Source: Paradesertivirga sp965650335
GTDB lineage: Bacteria > Bacteroidota > Bacteroidia > Sphingobacteriales > Sphingobacteriaceae
Direction of reading: 5' to 3'
Assembly: GCA_965650335.1 (NCBI GenBank)
Contig: CBFGOI010000003.1
Coordinates: 1-64,000, forward strand
Length of the DNA: 64,000 nt
The notes under the pieces: generated by a model
Told to the model about the DNA's origin: nothing
Seen by the model: only the letters and a program-made list of their open reading frames with translations
Databases searched by the model: none
Made by a program: the position numbers and the translations under genes
Shown here: positions 9,501-17,426 of the stretch, one piece after another
How positions within the stretch are numbered: the first letter of the stretch is position 1
How the letters are laid out: each line of letters starts with the position of its first letter

Positions 9501-10728
9501 ACAACGGTCGATTGCCAGTGATGACTCTTTAAAGGACAACCGCGTGTCTGTTGTAATTATGGAGGATAATACCGGAGACGTTCTTGTGTCTGCAAATTAT
9601 CCTTTGCCACCTGTAAATAGCTGGGAGCAAATGACCATGACCATGGCCGAACAGAATCAGTTATCGCAATGGATGACCACCCGGGATCTGGGTTTTACCT
9701 ACGCTACACAACCTGGCTCCACCGCTAAAATAGCCACTACCATAGCCGCTTTTAATAAACTGGGCATGGCGGCTACACAGAAAAACTACATGGTAAGTTC
9801 GGATGAAAGAATACGTACAAAAGGGATAGAGCCTGATGAGACCGGGAAAATAAGTCTCGAACGCGCATTGGTAAAATCAAATAACGTTTACTTTATTAAA
9901 CTTGCAAACGAAGAGAAACTGCAGGAAGAAATGGTGAACGTGTATTTAAAAACAGGGATGTTTTTAAGAGGTGTTGGTGGCTTTTTTTACGAGAAAGATG
10001 GACAGGACCTGCAGCAGGAAAACAAATGGCGCGAATTATGGCGCAACACAGAATTCAAAACGAAGCCGCGGTACGACCCGAACAACATTCGGCGGACACG
10101 CGCGAAAGGCATTTCGGGAATGGCTTGGGGGCAGGGTGAACTAATTGCCACTCCGGCAGCAGTTGCACGCATGGCGGCAGGCGTGGCAAATCACGGAAAT
10201 ATGGTAGAAAACCGGTATGTTTTAAAGGTTCACAATTCCATACAAGGACTTAAAGGCAGTACAAAAGTTACTAAAGAGCCGCAATTTGCTGATGTAATTA
10301 AACAATACATGATTGAGCAAAGCGCGCCAAAAGTATATACCCTCGGCATTTCAGTTGCCGGTAAAACCGGAACACCCGAACGGATCTGGAAAAAAGAGCG
10401 CATAAATGATGGCTGGTATGTGTTTTTTGCTCCGAAAGCGAAAGGCGAAGGACATATAGTTGTTTGTGTCAGAGTTGAGTCTACAAAAGGGTCTAGCGAT
10501 GCGGTCGCCTTAGCGGGAAAACATATAATACCCATCCTACTGCAAAAGGGATTAATAAAAAGCTTTTCAACTACACAGGCAATACCTGGCCAGGCTATTC
10601 CGGGAATGGGCATGCCCGCCGGGACTATAATTTCGCCAGCTCCGGTGGCAGATACGATGGTACCACCTGTAGCAGTACCTCAGGCAGACGCTGCACCAGC
10701 TCGAAGAGATAGTGTGAATGGCAACTGA
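6514..10728 (+). CDS. SEDS (FtsW/RodA)-class B PBP fusion protein
   Basis: A 1404-residue protein that combines both activities of septal or lateral wall synthesis. Residues 17-37 are a membrane helix; about 165-265 form an external carboxypeptidase-regulatory-like (SdrD/CarboxypepD_reg) beta domain; about 320-800 are the multi-pass SEDS glycosyltransferase with the conserved HTDMILPAIGEEFG segment, catalytic D661. After another membrane helix, residues 850-1360 are a penicillin-binding transpeptidase with S1069-TAK (SxxK), S1122-NN (SxN) and K1284-TG (KTG). The tail is Pro/Ala-rich. FtsW/RodA and their PBP partner normally are two proteins; here they are one chain. The start is 1 bp after the PP2C stop, so the two are co-translated. 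Either division or elongation is possible. Confidence 0.9.
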   Translation: MIEETPLKNRRKIERLFLIMISAVLALLFFSLYAFLQRDFKDVSSRLAEGTMFNLNSKDAEGIRTLIRKGYYFDDNKDIDLIYSAVAKGLGKDQKAIDNIGELNKRRFFIDADEAFINGGESFRKRVMVSRSMLGFTGDDSVAFALERTKPQQLSASTNVGLGKYSISGEIRNKEKQAVQGVLVRLEMILPQDSAYSETVTEVETERVEKGPGFKRVYLLDSLKNKQLESLTAYARTDAQGKYTFTNLPDDKAFKILPLQPGFQFGISKGVQALDKNEKLNFLREPHTIRLLSTRDFNILKKEGSLIVRTPDEFNQWFWIIMGCFFGGFLIVHFLLSFKFQYADQLILPFVMLLTGLSILTLLSLQDPLRDRFLAKDTLLYLGLGLLGICVMMFVKIRKFNVDNSLYRMFVFKSNRKAANGWPWAVSAVILLVLTIVFGTGPEGSGVKVNLFGFQPSEIVKYLIILFLAGFFATNERFISEYRSYRKRWSFFYFALVSIVVSILLFLVLGDLGPAMVVCFTFIVLFSFCRGDFMFMIGSVVLYILAAWVLNNIWLATAITVAIVVLAMIFQRKQISESAIMALVIIAGFLLIDQIPYLDQVFPGPVKRLTERKAIWQDAWNNEVYGGDHVANGIWAMSSGGVTGQGIGQGFAKTIPEAHTDMILPAIGEEFGWAGIVCIFILFLIYLHRSIIIGRQTGMPFLFYLSAGIGVSTFVQFLLIAGGSTGALPLSGVSLPFVSYGGSSMVANFLAAGFLLSTSLIKGTEVQMSFVTKQHDKNLVPALAAALIGVVLLTVNVSRYLFNNKKWVVQPALVADRSGMRMFSYNPRIAILMNRLQAGSLYDREGRILATSKPELIKQQQGLLRASGGLNFDIDSVIHKRLDRYYPFAEDTFFWIGDANTGIFNGSTNGYFAEYQHAAELRGFETPTEKVIAIASAYREDRFLARGVKEMTVVKKDYSELAPLLLAGINSSKVEQFKKRNRDVQLTIDARLQTNIQRSIASDDSLKDNRVSVVIMEDNTGDVLVSANYPLPPVNSWEQMTMTMAEQNQLSQWMTTRDLGFTYATQPGSTAKIATTIAAFNKLGMAATQKNYMVSSDERIRTKGIEPDETGKISLERALVKSNNVYFIKLANEEKLQEEMVNVYLKTGMFLRGVGGFFYEKDGQDLQQENKWRELWRNTEFKTKPRYDPNNIRRTRAKGISGMAWGQGELIATPAAVARMAAGVANHGNMVENRYVLKVHNSIQGLKGSTKVTKEPQFADVIKQYMIEQSAPKVYTLGISVAGKTGTPERIWKKERINDGWYVFFAPKAKGEGHIVVCVRVESTKGSSDAVALAGKHIIPILLQKGLIKSFSTTQAIPGQAIPGMGMPAGTIISPAPVADTMVPPVAVPQADAAPARRDSVNGN

Positions 10729-10821
10729 GAAATTTTAAATCGGTGACATGGATATTTGATTCTAATCAATTATTTGAGACGAAAGGTCTGTGTACTGGCA
10801 ATTCAGCTTTTTCATAAATCT

Positions 10822-10862
10822 TAAATTATCTTATTTACACAACAAATAAATAAGATAATTTA
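10822..10862. repeat. Perfect 15-bp inverted repeat just before the 75-residue gene
   Basis: taaattatcttattt (10822-10836) and its exact complement (10848-10862) are separated by 11 nt; the right arm ends 5 nt before the ATG at 10868. As DNA it could be an operator; as RNA it would be a hairpin next to the start codon. There is no T-run, so it is not a terminator. Confidence 0.7.
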
Positions 10863-10867
10863 GCCGT

Positions 10868-11095
10868 ATGAGAGACTTTGTTGTTGAGTATGAATTTAGG
10901 AAGTATTTCACCTTTTTAGAAAGTAGCGTGGCAACTCCTGAACGTCTGGAGGTTAAACTGATAATGTACAAGACAGAGTACAGTATCTATAAAGACAAAG
11001 CCACAAATACCTGGCACAACCATGTAAGTAGATTTGAAATGTCAAAGGGATTGTTAAATGCTGTGGGTGAAGTTTTAGATGAATTCCTGAAATAA
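10868..11095 (+). CDS. Hypothetical 75-residue protein
   Basis: A short basic/acidic mixed protein (begins MRDFVVEYEFRKYF, ends VGEVLDEFLK) with no signal peptide, membrane segment or motif that I recognise. It looks like a small alpha/beta domain. Support for being a gene comes from ordinary codon use for the window and the striking 15-bp inverted repeat directly upstream. The candidate small-RNA terminator hairpin at 11171-11203 lies downstream and could also end this transcript. Confidence 0.45.
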   Translation: MRDFVVEYEFRKYFTFLESSVATPERLEVKLIMYKTEYSIYKDKATNTWHNHVSRFEMSKGLLNAVGEVLDEFLK

Positions 11096-11167
11096 AGATA
11101 TAAGAGCCTGAGCCGTAAAGCGAAAGAAATACCAGCAAATAAAATTACTGCCGAAAAACGTGTAAAC

Positions 11168-11222
11168 AAAAAAAGTCTTCAAACGGGGAGGATGAAGACT
11201 TTTAACTAACCAATTATAAACC
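11168..11222 (-). ncRNA. Candidate small RNA 2, about 55 nt
   Basis: On the minus strand a promoter (TTTG at 11256-11253, 18-nt spacer, TACTTTTG at 11234-11227) is followed by about 20 nt and then an 11-bp perfect hairpin (arms 11193-11203 and 11171-11181) with the loop TCCTCCCCGTT, ending in seven Ts. The transcript would be about 55 nt. There is no minus-strand gene downstream for several kilobases, so it is unlikely to be a leader attenuator. The C-rich loop could pair with GGAGG-type sites. Transcription is inferred only. Confidence 0.4.
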
Positions 11223-11226
11223 TGAA

Positions 11227-11256
11227 CAAAAGTAGCAATAATGCTATTGTTTCAAA
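11227..11256 (-). promoter_or_regulatory. Bacteroidota-type promoter of candidate small RNA 2
   Basis: TTTG at 11256-11253 and TACTTTTG at 11234-11227, spacer 18 nt; the consensus is TTTG-N19-TAnnTTTG, so both boxes match fully. Confidence 0.55.
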
Positions 11257-11310
11257 ATAATTTAACAAAAATTAACAATTTCATAATGAAAGTTCTTGAT
11301 TGTTGAAAAG

Positions 11311-11362
11311 AAAAAACCCCCACCTGAAGGGCGAGGGTTATACGTTTATATCTGGATAGTTC
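11311..11362 (-). ncRNA. Candidate small RNA 1, about 52 nt
   Basis: A second minus-strand mini-unit with the same design as the one at 11168-11222. The promoter at 11369-11399 is followed by about 25 nt and a GC-rich hairpin (CCCTCGCC with GGTGGGGG, containing two G-U pairs, loop CTTCA) and TTTTTT at 11316-11311, a convincing intrinsic terminator. The RNA would be about 52 nt. No reading frame of useful length fits inside. It could also be a premature-termination unit ahead of RNA 2, which lies directly downstream on the same strand. Confidence 0.4.
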
Positions 11363-11368
11363 AGTTCC

Positions 11369-11399
11369 TAAAACTACATATTTTTTCCAAGTTTGCAAA
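11369..11399 (-). promoter_or_regulatory. Bacteroidota-type promoter of candidate small RNA 1
   Basis: TTTG at 11399-11396, exactly 19 nt, then TAGTTTTA at 11376-11369, one mismatch to TAnnTTTG. Confidence 0.5.
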
Positions 11400-11582
11400 A
11401 AATTTATTGTTAAGGTCCGCTAAATTGCGAAATTTTTAATTTCACGCAGGCTAGTCCATACCGGGAGATCTTAAAAAATATCAAAACCTGTAAAATAGGC
11501 TTCATCTGTAAATCAACCGCTTTTTAAACTAAATAGTTATTATTGTGACAGAATAATCTATTAAACCTTTTACAGTCCTATT

Positions 11583-13895
11583 ATGAAGTCCATCAGGCTC
11601 TTTTCAATCTTTCTTTTGTGTTATATCAGTTCATCATCATTTGCACAAACAGTTTCCGACGAACTTAAGATATGGTTCAATCATCCTGCGGCAAGCTGGA
11701 ACGAGGCTTTGCCCGTGGGTAATGGAAGACTGGGAGCGATGGTGTTTGGTTATCCATTATCAGAGAGACTTCAGCTTAATGAAGAAACGGTCTGGTCTGG
11801 TCAGCCTAAAGATTTTGTGAATCCAGAATCTAAAGGGGTGCTGCCTGAAGTTAGAAAACTTCTTTTCGAGGGGAAATATACCGAAGCTCAAAAGCTGGCG
11901 CAGGAAAAGATGATGGGAAAACAAACGGACCTGGGAACTTATCAAACTCTTGGCGACATGCTTATTGATATGGAAATTCCAAAGGATAAGGATGTTTCAA
12001 ATTACCGCAGGGAATTGGATCTTGAAACGGCCATAGCCAAAGTGGTATTTCGGGCAGATGATATTACATATACCCGCGAAATATTTTCTTCGAAACCTGG
12101 CGAAGCAATTTTGGTGAGATTAACGGCAAGCAAACCCGGAGCCTTAACATTTAATCTAAAGCTTCAGCGACCAGGAAATAAGGCCATAATCGCATATTCG
12201 GGAAATGGTATCAGCATGTCTGAACACGTTGACAATGGGAACGGAGTGAAACTGGTATCGAAAGTCGGCTTGGTGAATGAAGGAGGCACAGTTCAGGCAA
12301 CGTCGGGCAATATTAGGGTGGAGAAGGCAAATTCGGTTACAATTTATTTAACAGCAAACACAGATTATTGGAAAGGCAATCCGGAGCAACTTTCTTCAAC
12401 ACAATTGGGCAATGCCCTGAAGATATCTTACGAGAAACACCTTAAAGATCATATCGCCGATTATCAGAAGTATTTTAAGCGGCTTGATCTGGATTTCGGA
12501 TCGACAAATGCTATTTACTTTCCTACTGATTCAAGGCTTACGGCTTTGCAAAAAGGGAATATAGATCCGCAACTGATAAAACTTTACTACCAGTTCGGGC
12601 GATATCTTTTAATCAGCAGTTCGCGGCCGGGAGATTTACCGGCAAATTTGCAAGGTATATGGTCGGATGGATTATCGGCCCCCTGGTCTGCTGATTATCA
12701 TATCAACATTAACATCCAGATGAATTACTGGCTGGCAGAACAGACAAATTTATCGGAGATGCATAAACCATTTTTAGATTTTATTGATGCACTTCGACCT
12801 GACGGCAGAAAAACCGCCAGAGACATGTATGGAATGAAAGGAATTGTAGCGCACTTTGCAACGGATGTATGGCATCATACCGAAACTGCCGGAAACGTTC
12901 AGTATGCAATGTGGCCAATGGGCTTGGGCTGGAGTGCGCAGCATTTATGGGAACATTACCTTTTTACAGAGGATAAAAAAGCTTTAGCTGAACAGGGATA
13001 CCCAATAATGAAAGAAGCCTCGGAATTTTATGCCGACTGGCTTGTAGAAAATCCGCTGACTAAACAGCTTGTTTCGGGACCTTCCACTTCTCCGGAAAAT
13101 ACTTTCCTAACGAAAAGCGGTAAAAAGGCGACGATGGTGATGGGGCCAACGATGGATCATATGATTATTCGTGACCTGATGGAAAACACCATCGCAGCAA
13201 GTAAGGTGTTAAACAAAGATGCTGCGTTCCGACGGAAGCTTGAAGATATTCTAACTCGTTTAGCTCCTACTAAGATTGGAAGCGATGGCAGGATCATGGA
13301 GTGGACAGAGGAGTTTAAGGAACCTGAGCCGGGGCACAGGCACATTTCACATTTGTTTGGATTGCATCCCGGAAGGCAGATAACTGCTCAAAAAAATCCG
13401 GAACTTTTAGCAGCAGCCCGGAAAACCATAGAATACCGCCTGGCAAATGGCGGCGGCCACACCGGCTGGAGTCGGGCGTGGATTATTAATTTCTTTGCGA
13501 GGCTGCAGGACAGCGAGGAAGCATACAATAACCTGATGGCGCTTTTACAAAAGTCAACCCTGCCTAATCTTTTTGATACTCATCCGCCCTTTCAGATCGA
13601 TGGTAATTTTGGCGCTACCGCAGGTATCACGGAAATGCTGTTACAGAGCCACGCCGGCGAAGTGCATTTACTGCCGGCCTTACCCTCTGCCTGGCCGAAA
13701 GGTTTTATCCATGGTCTTTGTGCACGTGGGGGATTTGAACTGGACATTAACTGGGAAAACGGAAAGCTTAGCAAAGTATCTGTTCTTTCGAAACTGGGTA
13801 ATAAATGTATAATCCGGTATGGCGAGAAGGTAATTACACTCCCGACCGAAAAAGGGAAGACCTATGTTTTTGATGGAGCTTTAGAACGCTTATAA
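11583..13895 (+). CDS. GH95 alpha-L-fucosidase, secreted
   Basis: A 770-residue enzyme with a signal peptide (cut near SFA-QTV, residue 21). The N-terminal beta domain starts with the family pattern NEALPVGNGRLGAMVFG (residues 40-56); the (alpha/alpha)6 catalytic domain follows with N375/N377 in WSADYHININIQMNYW and E505 in GPSTSPEN, the counterparts of the asparagines and general acid known for GH95. HISHLFGLHPG is near residue 590. It removes alpha-1,2-linked L-fucose (or L-galactose) from glycans, probably in the periplasm. It stands alone, with no SusCD pair or fucose pathway next to it. The upstream 180 bp is AT-rich and shows no clear promoter. Confidence 0.9.
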   Translation: MKSIRLFSIFLLCYISSSSFAQTVSDELKIWFNHPAASWNEALPVGNGRLGAMVFGYPLSERLQLNEETVWSGQPKDFVNPESKGVLPEVRKLLFEGKYTEAQKLAQEKMMGKQTDLGTYQTLGDMLIDMEIPKDKDVSNYRRELDLETAIAKVVFRADDITYTREIFSSKPGEAILVRLTASKPGALTFNLKLQRPGNKAIIAYSGNGISMSEHVDNGNGVKLVSKVGLVNEGGTVQATSGNIRVEKANSVTIYLTANTDYWKGNPEQLSSTQLGNALKISYEKHLKDHIADYQKYFKRLDLDFGSTNAIYFPTDSRLTALQKGNIDPQLIKLYYQFGRYLLISSSRPGDLPANLQGIWSDGLSAPWSADYHININIQMNYWLAEQTNLSEMHKPFLDFIDALRPDGRKTARDMYGMKGIVAHFATDVWHHTETAGNVQYAMWPMGLGWSAQHLWEHYLFTEDKKALAEQGYPIMKEASEFYADWLVENPLTKQLVSGPSTSPENTFLTKSGKKATMVMGPTMDHMIIRDLMENTIAASKVLNKDAAFRRKLEDILTRLAPTKIGSDGRIMEWTEEFKEPEPGHRHISHLFGLHPGRQITAQKNPELLAAARKTIEYRLANGGGHTGWSRAWIINFFARLQDSEEAYNNLMALLQKSTLPNLFDTHPPFQIDGNFGATAGITEMLLQSHAGEVHLLPALPSAWPKGFIHGLCARGGFELDINWENGKLSKVSVLSKLGNKCIIRYGEKVITLPTEKGKTYVFDGALERL

Positions 13896-13969
13896 CGTTG
13901 AAAATCTTCCTACGTTTTTCAAAGGAATTCCCTGGAATTTAAAGGCGAGCTTAGCCAGGTAAAAGACCA

Positions 13970-14046
13970 ATACCTGCTGACGGGGCAGACTCCAGCGCAA
14001 GAGAATTTTGATCTGTCCGGACGGAGCGGAAGATCAGGGTCTTTTT
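13970..14046 (+). ncRNA. Structured element or long terminator after the fucosidase gene
   Basis: aaagacc near 13971-13978 can pair with ggtcttt at 14038-14044, closing a 75-nt domain. Inside, GATCT-G-TCCG (14009-14018) pairs with CGGA-AGATC (14026-14034) around GACGGAG with one bulge. The closing stem runs into TTTTT, so a terminator for the fucosidase transcript is the simplest reading. The inner GC-rich hairpin is unusual in an otherwise AT-rich spacer. Confidence 0.3.
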
Positions 14047-14113
14047 GCCAGGTTTTTCTTTAATTAAGGCCATAAATATTATTAGATTTAGACCTTTTTG
14101 GGGGATAAAGGCA

Positions 14114-17032
14114 ATGAAAAAATACTTTGAAAGTTTCGAGCAATATTTTAATGGTGAACTGTATTATAACGACTCAGCCTTTCATCAAACCCAGTTACTG
14201 GCGTACTCGACCGATGCTTCTGTATATCAGGAGAAGCCTTTAGCCGTTGCTTTACCAAAAAACAATGACGACATAAAACTGCTGATAGATTTTGCCACGC
14301 GCTATAAATTAACGCTAATTCCAAGGGCGGCGGGTACTTCATTGGCCGGGCAGGTAGTCGGTAACGGAATCGTGGTAGATATCTCGAAACATTTCAACCA
14401 AATTATCGAGATAAACGCTGCCGAAAACTGGGTACGGGTGCAGCCGGGAGTTATAAGGGATGATTTGAATTTTTACTTGCGCTCTTACGGACTAATGTTT
14501 GGTCCGGAAACATCTACCGCTAACAGGGCCATGATTGGTGGTATGGTCGGGAATAACTCTTGCGGTTTGCACAGTATTGTATGGGGAGCCGTGAGGGATC
14601 ATTTATTAGAAGCCAGTGTTATTCTTAGCGACGGCTCTGAAGTGACATTAAAACCGGGGGGGCCGAATGAGCCTGACGGAAAAAGTTTCAAGACCGAGAT
14701 TTACGAGTCTTTGATGTCTTTATTATCCGATGAAAATACTAAGGAATTAATACAAAAGAACTTCCCAAAATCTACTGTCGTTCGTAGAAATACAGGTTAT
14801 GCCCTTGATGCCCTACTTGCTATGCAGCCTTTCAATGTGGCTGGAAAAGATTTTAATTTGTGCAGCCTGCTGGCTGGATCTGAAGGAACACTGGCGTTTA
14901 TAACGGAGGTTAAGTTAAATCTTTTACCTCTGCCGCCCAAAGAAACCGGGGTGATATGCATACACTGTAATTCTTTGGATGATGCTTTACGGGCTAACAT
15001 TGTTTCTTTGGAACATAAACCAATGGCCTCAGAGCTTGTAGACAAATACATTCTCGATTTCACCATCGGACATCCTGAATACCAAAAGAATCGGTTTTTT
15101 ATTGAAGGCGATCCGGCAGCGATTTTGATGGTAGAGTTTATGTGCCACGACAAACAGGAACTCCAATCGAAGATAGACCGGCTGATAAGCAATTTAAAAA
15201 GTTCCGGATTTGGTTATGCCTTTCCTGTTTTATACAATGCCGATACGGTTTACGCCTGGGAAGTTCGTAAAGCTGGACTGGGTTTGCTGCGTAATCTGCG
15301 AGGGGATAGTCAGCCCGTAAATTTAATTGAAGACTGTGCAGTTTCGCCTCAGGAACTGCCGGAATACATTCAGGATCTTCAGCTTATTTTAGATAAATAT
15401 CAGGTAAAAGCCTCTTATTACGCACACGCCGGCGCCGGCGAATTACATGTCGAGCCAATCATCAACTTAAAAACGAAACAAGGATTATCAACCTTCAGAA
15501 ATATATTGGCCGAAACCGTTGAACTTGTGAAAAAATACAAAGGCTCCTTATCAGGAGAGCACGGAGACGGCCGTTTACGCGGTGAGTTTATACCGGCAAT
15601 GCTGGGCAATGAAACGTACCTGCTTTTCGAAAAGGTGAAGGCGATCTTCGATCCCAATAATATTTTTAATGCAGGTAAGATAACCAAAACACCTGCCATG
15701 GATACGCATTTAAGGGTTAAAGAAGGCGCAGGCCCTGTTGAGGCATTAACCACATTTAACTTTTCATCCACAGGCGGGATTCTTGGCCTGGCCGAAAAAT
15801 GTTCTGGTTCGGGCGATTGCCGCAAGAGCGCCATTTCAGGTGGCGTTATGTGTCCGAGTTATATGGCTACCCGCCTTGAAAAAGACACTACAAGAGCCCG
15901 CGCAAACGTACTGAGGCAATTTCTCAGTAATGAACACGATAAACATCCATTCAACCATGAAGAAATTAAGGATGTTATGGACTTGTGTTTGAGTTGTAAA
16001 GGCTGTAAAACTGAATGCCCTTCTGGCGTGGATGTAGCCAAACTGAAAGCTGAGTTTTTGCAACAATATTACGATCAGAATGGCATTCCGTTCAGATCTA
16101 AATTGATAGGCAACTTCAGTAAACAAATGAAGCTGGCTTCGATGTTTCCGCCGGTTTATAATTTAATTTTTCAGACGAAAATATTTCGGAAGTTGGCGAA
16201 TTCGCTGGTTGGTTTTCATCCTGAACGATCAATGCCACATTTAAATGCAGTTACGCTGAGAACATGGTATAAAAAACGGAAGAAAACAATATCTCCAGGA
16301 CGCAAAGTATATCTTTTTTGTGATGAGTTTACCAATTACAACGATCTGGAAGTTGGGCAAAAAACCATTCTTTTATTAGAAGCTTTGGGCTTTCAGGTGA
16401 ACATGCCTGAACATGCCGAAAGTGGCAGAACGTATTTGTCTAAAGGATTGGTGAAAAAGGCGGCCCTTATTGCGAATCGAAATATCGAAACTTTTGCCGA
16501 CCTGATTTCTGATGAGAGCCCTTTAATCGGCATTGAACCCTCTGCTATTTTAACCTTCCGGGATGAATACATAGATCTTGCTAAAAAAGACAATCGCGAG
16601 AAGGCACTTAAACTATCAAAAAACACCTATACTGTTGAAGAGTTCCTTTCGAAGGAATTGCGGGGAGGAAGCATAAACCGGTCGGTGTTTACGAGCGATA
16701 AACGAAGGGTTTTAATTCATGGGCACTGTTATCAAAAAGCTCTGTCCTCGCAGGAACATTTAAAGGCCATGTTAAGTATTCCGGAAAATTACAGCACCCA
16801 CCTTATTCCTTCGGGATGTTGCGGAATGGCAGGCTCGTTTGGTTATGAAAAAGAGCATTTTCAGATTTCCAATCAGATCGGCGAATTAATCTTGTTCCCT
16901 GCTGTAAGATCGGCGGAAGGGGAAACTCTGATTGCTGCATCGGGGACTTCCTGCAGGCATCAGATTAAAGATGGAACGCAAAGAACCGCGCAACACCCCG
17001 TAGAAATATTGTTCGATGCTTTGAAAAAATGA
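14114..17032 (+). CDS. FAD/4Fe-4S oxidoreductase, D-lactate dehydrogenase type
   Basis: A fused enzyme of 972 residues. I chose the ATG at 14114 (MKKYFESFEQYF) over an upstream frame start because the extra 23 residues do not look like the family. The first 450 residues are an FAD-binding domain (PRAAGTSLAGQVVG, GGMVGNNSCG) and an FAD-oxidase C-terminal domain (GEHGDGRLRGEF). Two cysteine clusters follow (CSGSGDCRKSAISG...CPS and CLSCKGCKTECP), then CCG-type heterodisulfide-reductase-like modules (GHCYQKA, SGCCGMAGSFGYE). Such fusions oxidise D-lactate or another 2-hydroxy acid and pass electrons to quinone. The lutABC genes at 58.6-61.6 kb use the L isomer, so the two could be complementary. 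Confidence 0.85.
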   Translation: MKKYFESFEQYFNGELYYNDSAFHQTQLLAYSTDASVYQEKPLAVALPKNNDDIKLLIDFATRYKLTLIPRAAGTSLAGQVVGNGIVVDISKHFNQIIEINAAENWVRVQPGVIRDDLNFYLRSYGLMFGPETSTANRAMIGGMVGNNSCGLHSIVWGAVRDHLLEASVILSDGSEVTLKPGGPNEPDGKSFKTEIYESLMSLLSDENTKELIQKNFPKSTVVRRNTGYALDALLAMQPFNVAGKDFNLCSLLAGSEGTLAFITEVKLNLLPLPPKETGVICIHCNSLDDALRANIVSLEHKPMASELVDKYILDFTIGHPEYQKNRFFIEGDPAAILMVEFMCHDKQELQSKIDRLISNLKSSGFGYAFPVLYNADTVYAWEVRKAGLGLLRNLRGDSQPVNLIEDCAVSPQELPEYIQDLQLILDKYQVKASYYAHAGAGELHVEPIINLKTKQGLSTFRNILAETVELVKKYKGSLSGEHGDGRLRGEFIPAMLGNETYLLFEKVKAIFDPNNIFNAGKITKTPAMDTHLRVKEGAGPVEALTTFNFSSTGGILGLAEKCSGSGDCRKSAISGGVMCPSYMATRLEKDTTRARANVLRQFLSNEHDKHPFNHEEIKDVMDLCLSCKGCKTECPSGVDVAKLKAEFLQQYYDQNGIPFRSKLIGNFSKQMKLASMFPPVYNLIFQTKIFRKLANSLVGFHPERSMPHLNAVTLRTWYKKRKKTISPGRKVYLFCDEFTNYNDLEVGQKTILLLEALGFQVNMPEHAESGRTYLSKGLVKKAALIANRNIETFADLISDESPLIGIEPSAILTFRDEYIDLAKKDNREKALKLSKNTYTVEEFLSKELRGGSINRSVFTSDKRRVLIHGHCYQKALSSQEHLKAMLSIPENYSTHLIPSGCCGMAGSFGYEKEHFQISNQIGELILFPAVRSAEGETLIAASGTSCRHQIKDGTQRTAQHPVEILFDALKK

Positions 17033-17179
17033 TAGGGCCAGGCTTGTAATAAACAGGTGGGACTTGTTCTCAAACCTCTGTAGTTCGAATACTTAAAAGC
17101 GTTTTGCAAGAGAATTTTTTTCTAAGATGTTTCAATAATTGAAGAATTGTATATATTAGGGCTTAAACTTTAAAAAATC

Positions 17180-17359
17180 ATGGAAAAATACAATCAGTTA
17201 AAAAGCCTTTTAGCATCAGTAGAAGAAGATGCCGACAAATTTTACAACAAAGGAGTTAGTGCTGCTGGAACACGTGTTCGTAAAGCATTACAAGACATGA
17301 AAGCACTTGCTTCTGATATGAGAAAAGAAGTAACTGATATCAAAAATAAAGAGAAATAA
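17180..17359 (+). CDS. Hc1-like histone H1 family protein, 59 residues
   Basis: A short helical, lysine-rich protein: MEKYNQLKSLLASVEEDADK, then KGVSAAGTRVRKALQDMK and a KEVTDIKNKEK tail. The G-x-x-A-x-x-R-x-R-K-x-L-Q-D-x-K pattern is the hallmark of the small Hc1-like histones found throughout Bacteroidota. It is thought to bind DNA without sequence preference. It is monocistronic, with a strong terminator 20 bp downstream. Confidence 0.85.
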   Translation: MEKYNQLKSLLASVEEDADKFYNKGVSAAGTRVRKALQDMKALASDMRKEVTDIKNKEK

Positions 17360-17378
17360 GATATAAATATCTTTGGGA

Positions 17379-17412
17379 AAAACCGCCTCCGACTAATCTG
17401 AGGCGGTTTTTC
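17379..17412. terminator. Intrinsic terminator between histone and GDPD genes
   Basis: aaaaccgcctc (17379-17389) pairs perfectly with gaggcggtttt (17400-17410) around a 10-nt loop, with T-rich sequence on both strands. It serves the two convergent genes. Confidence 0.85.
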
Positions 17413-17426
17413 TGTTTAACGCAAGA

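Noticed and set aside
10230..10613. Minus-strand 127-codon frame over the PBP C terminus
   Set aside because: Antisense to the KTG-containing segment of the transpeptidase; no family features or start signals.
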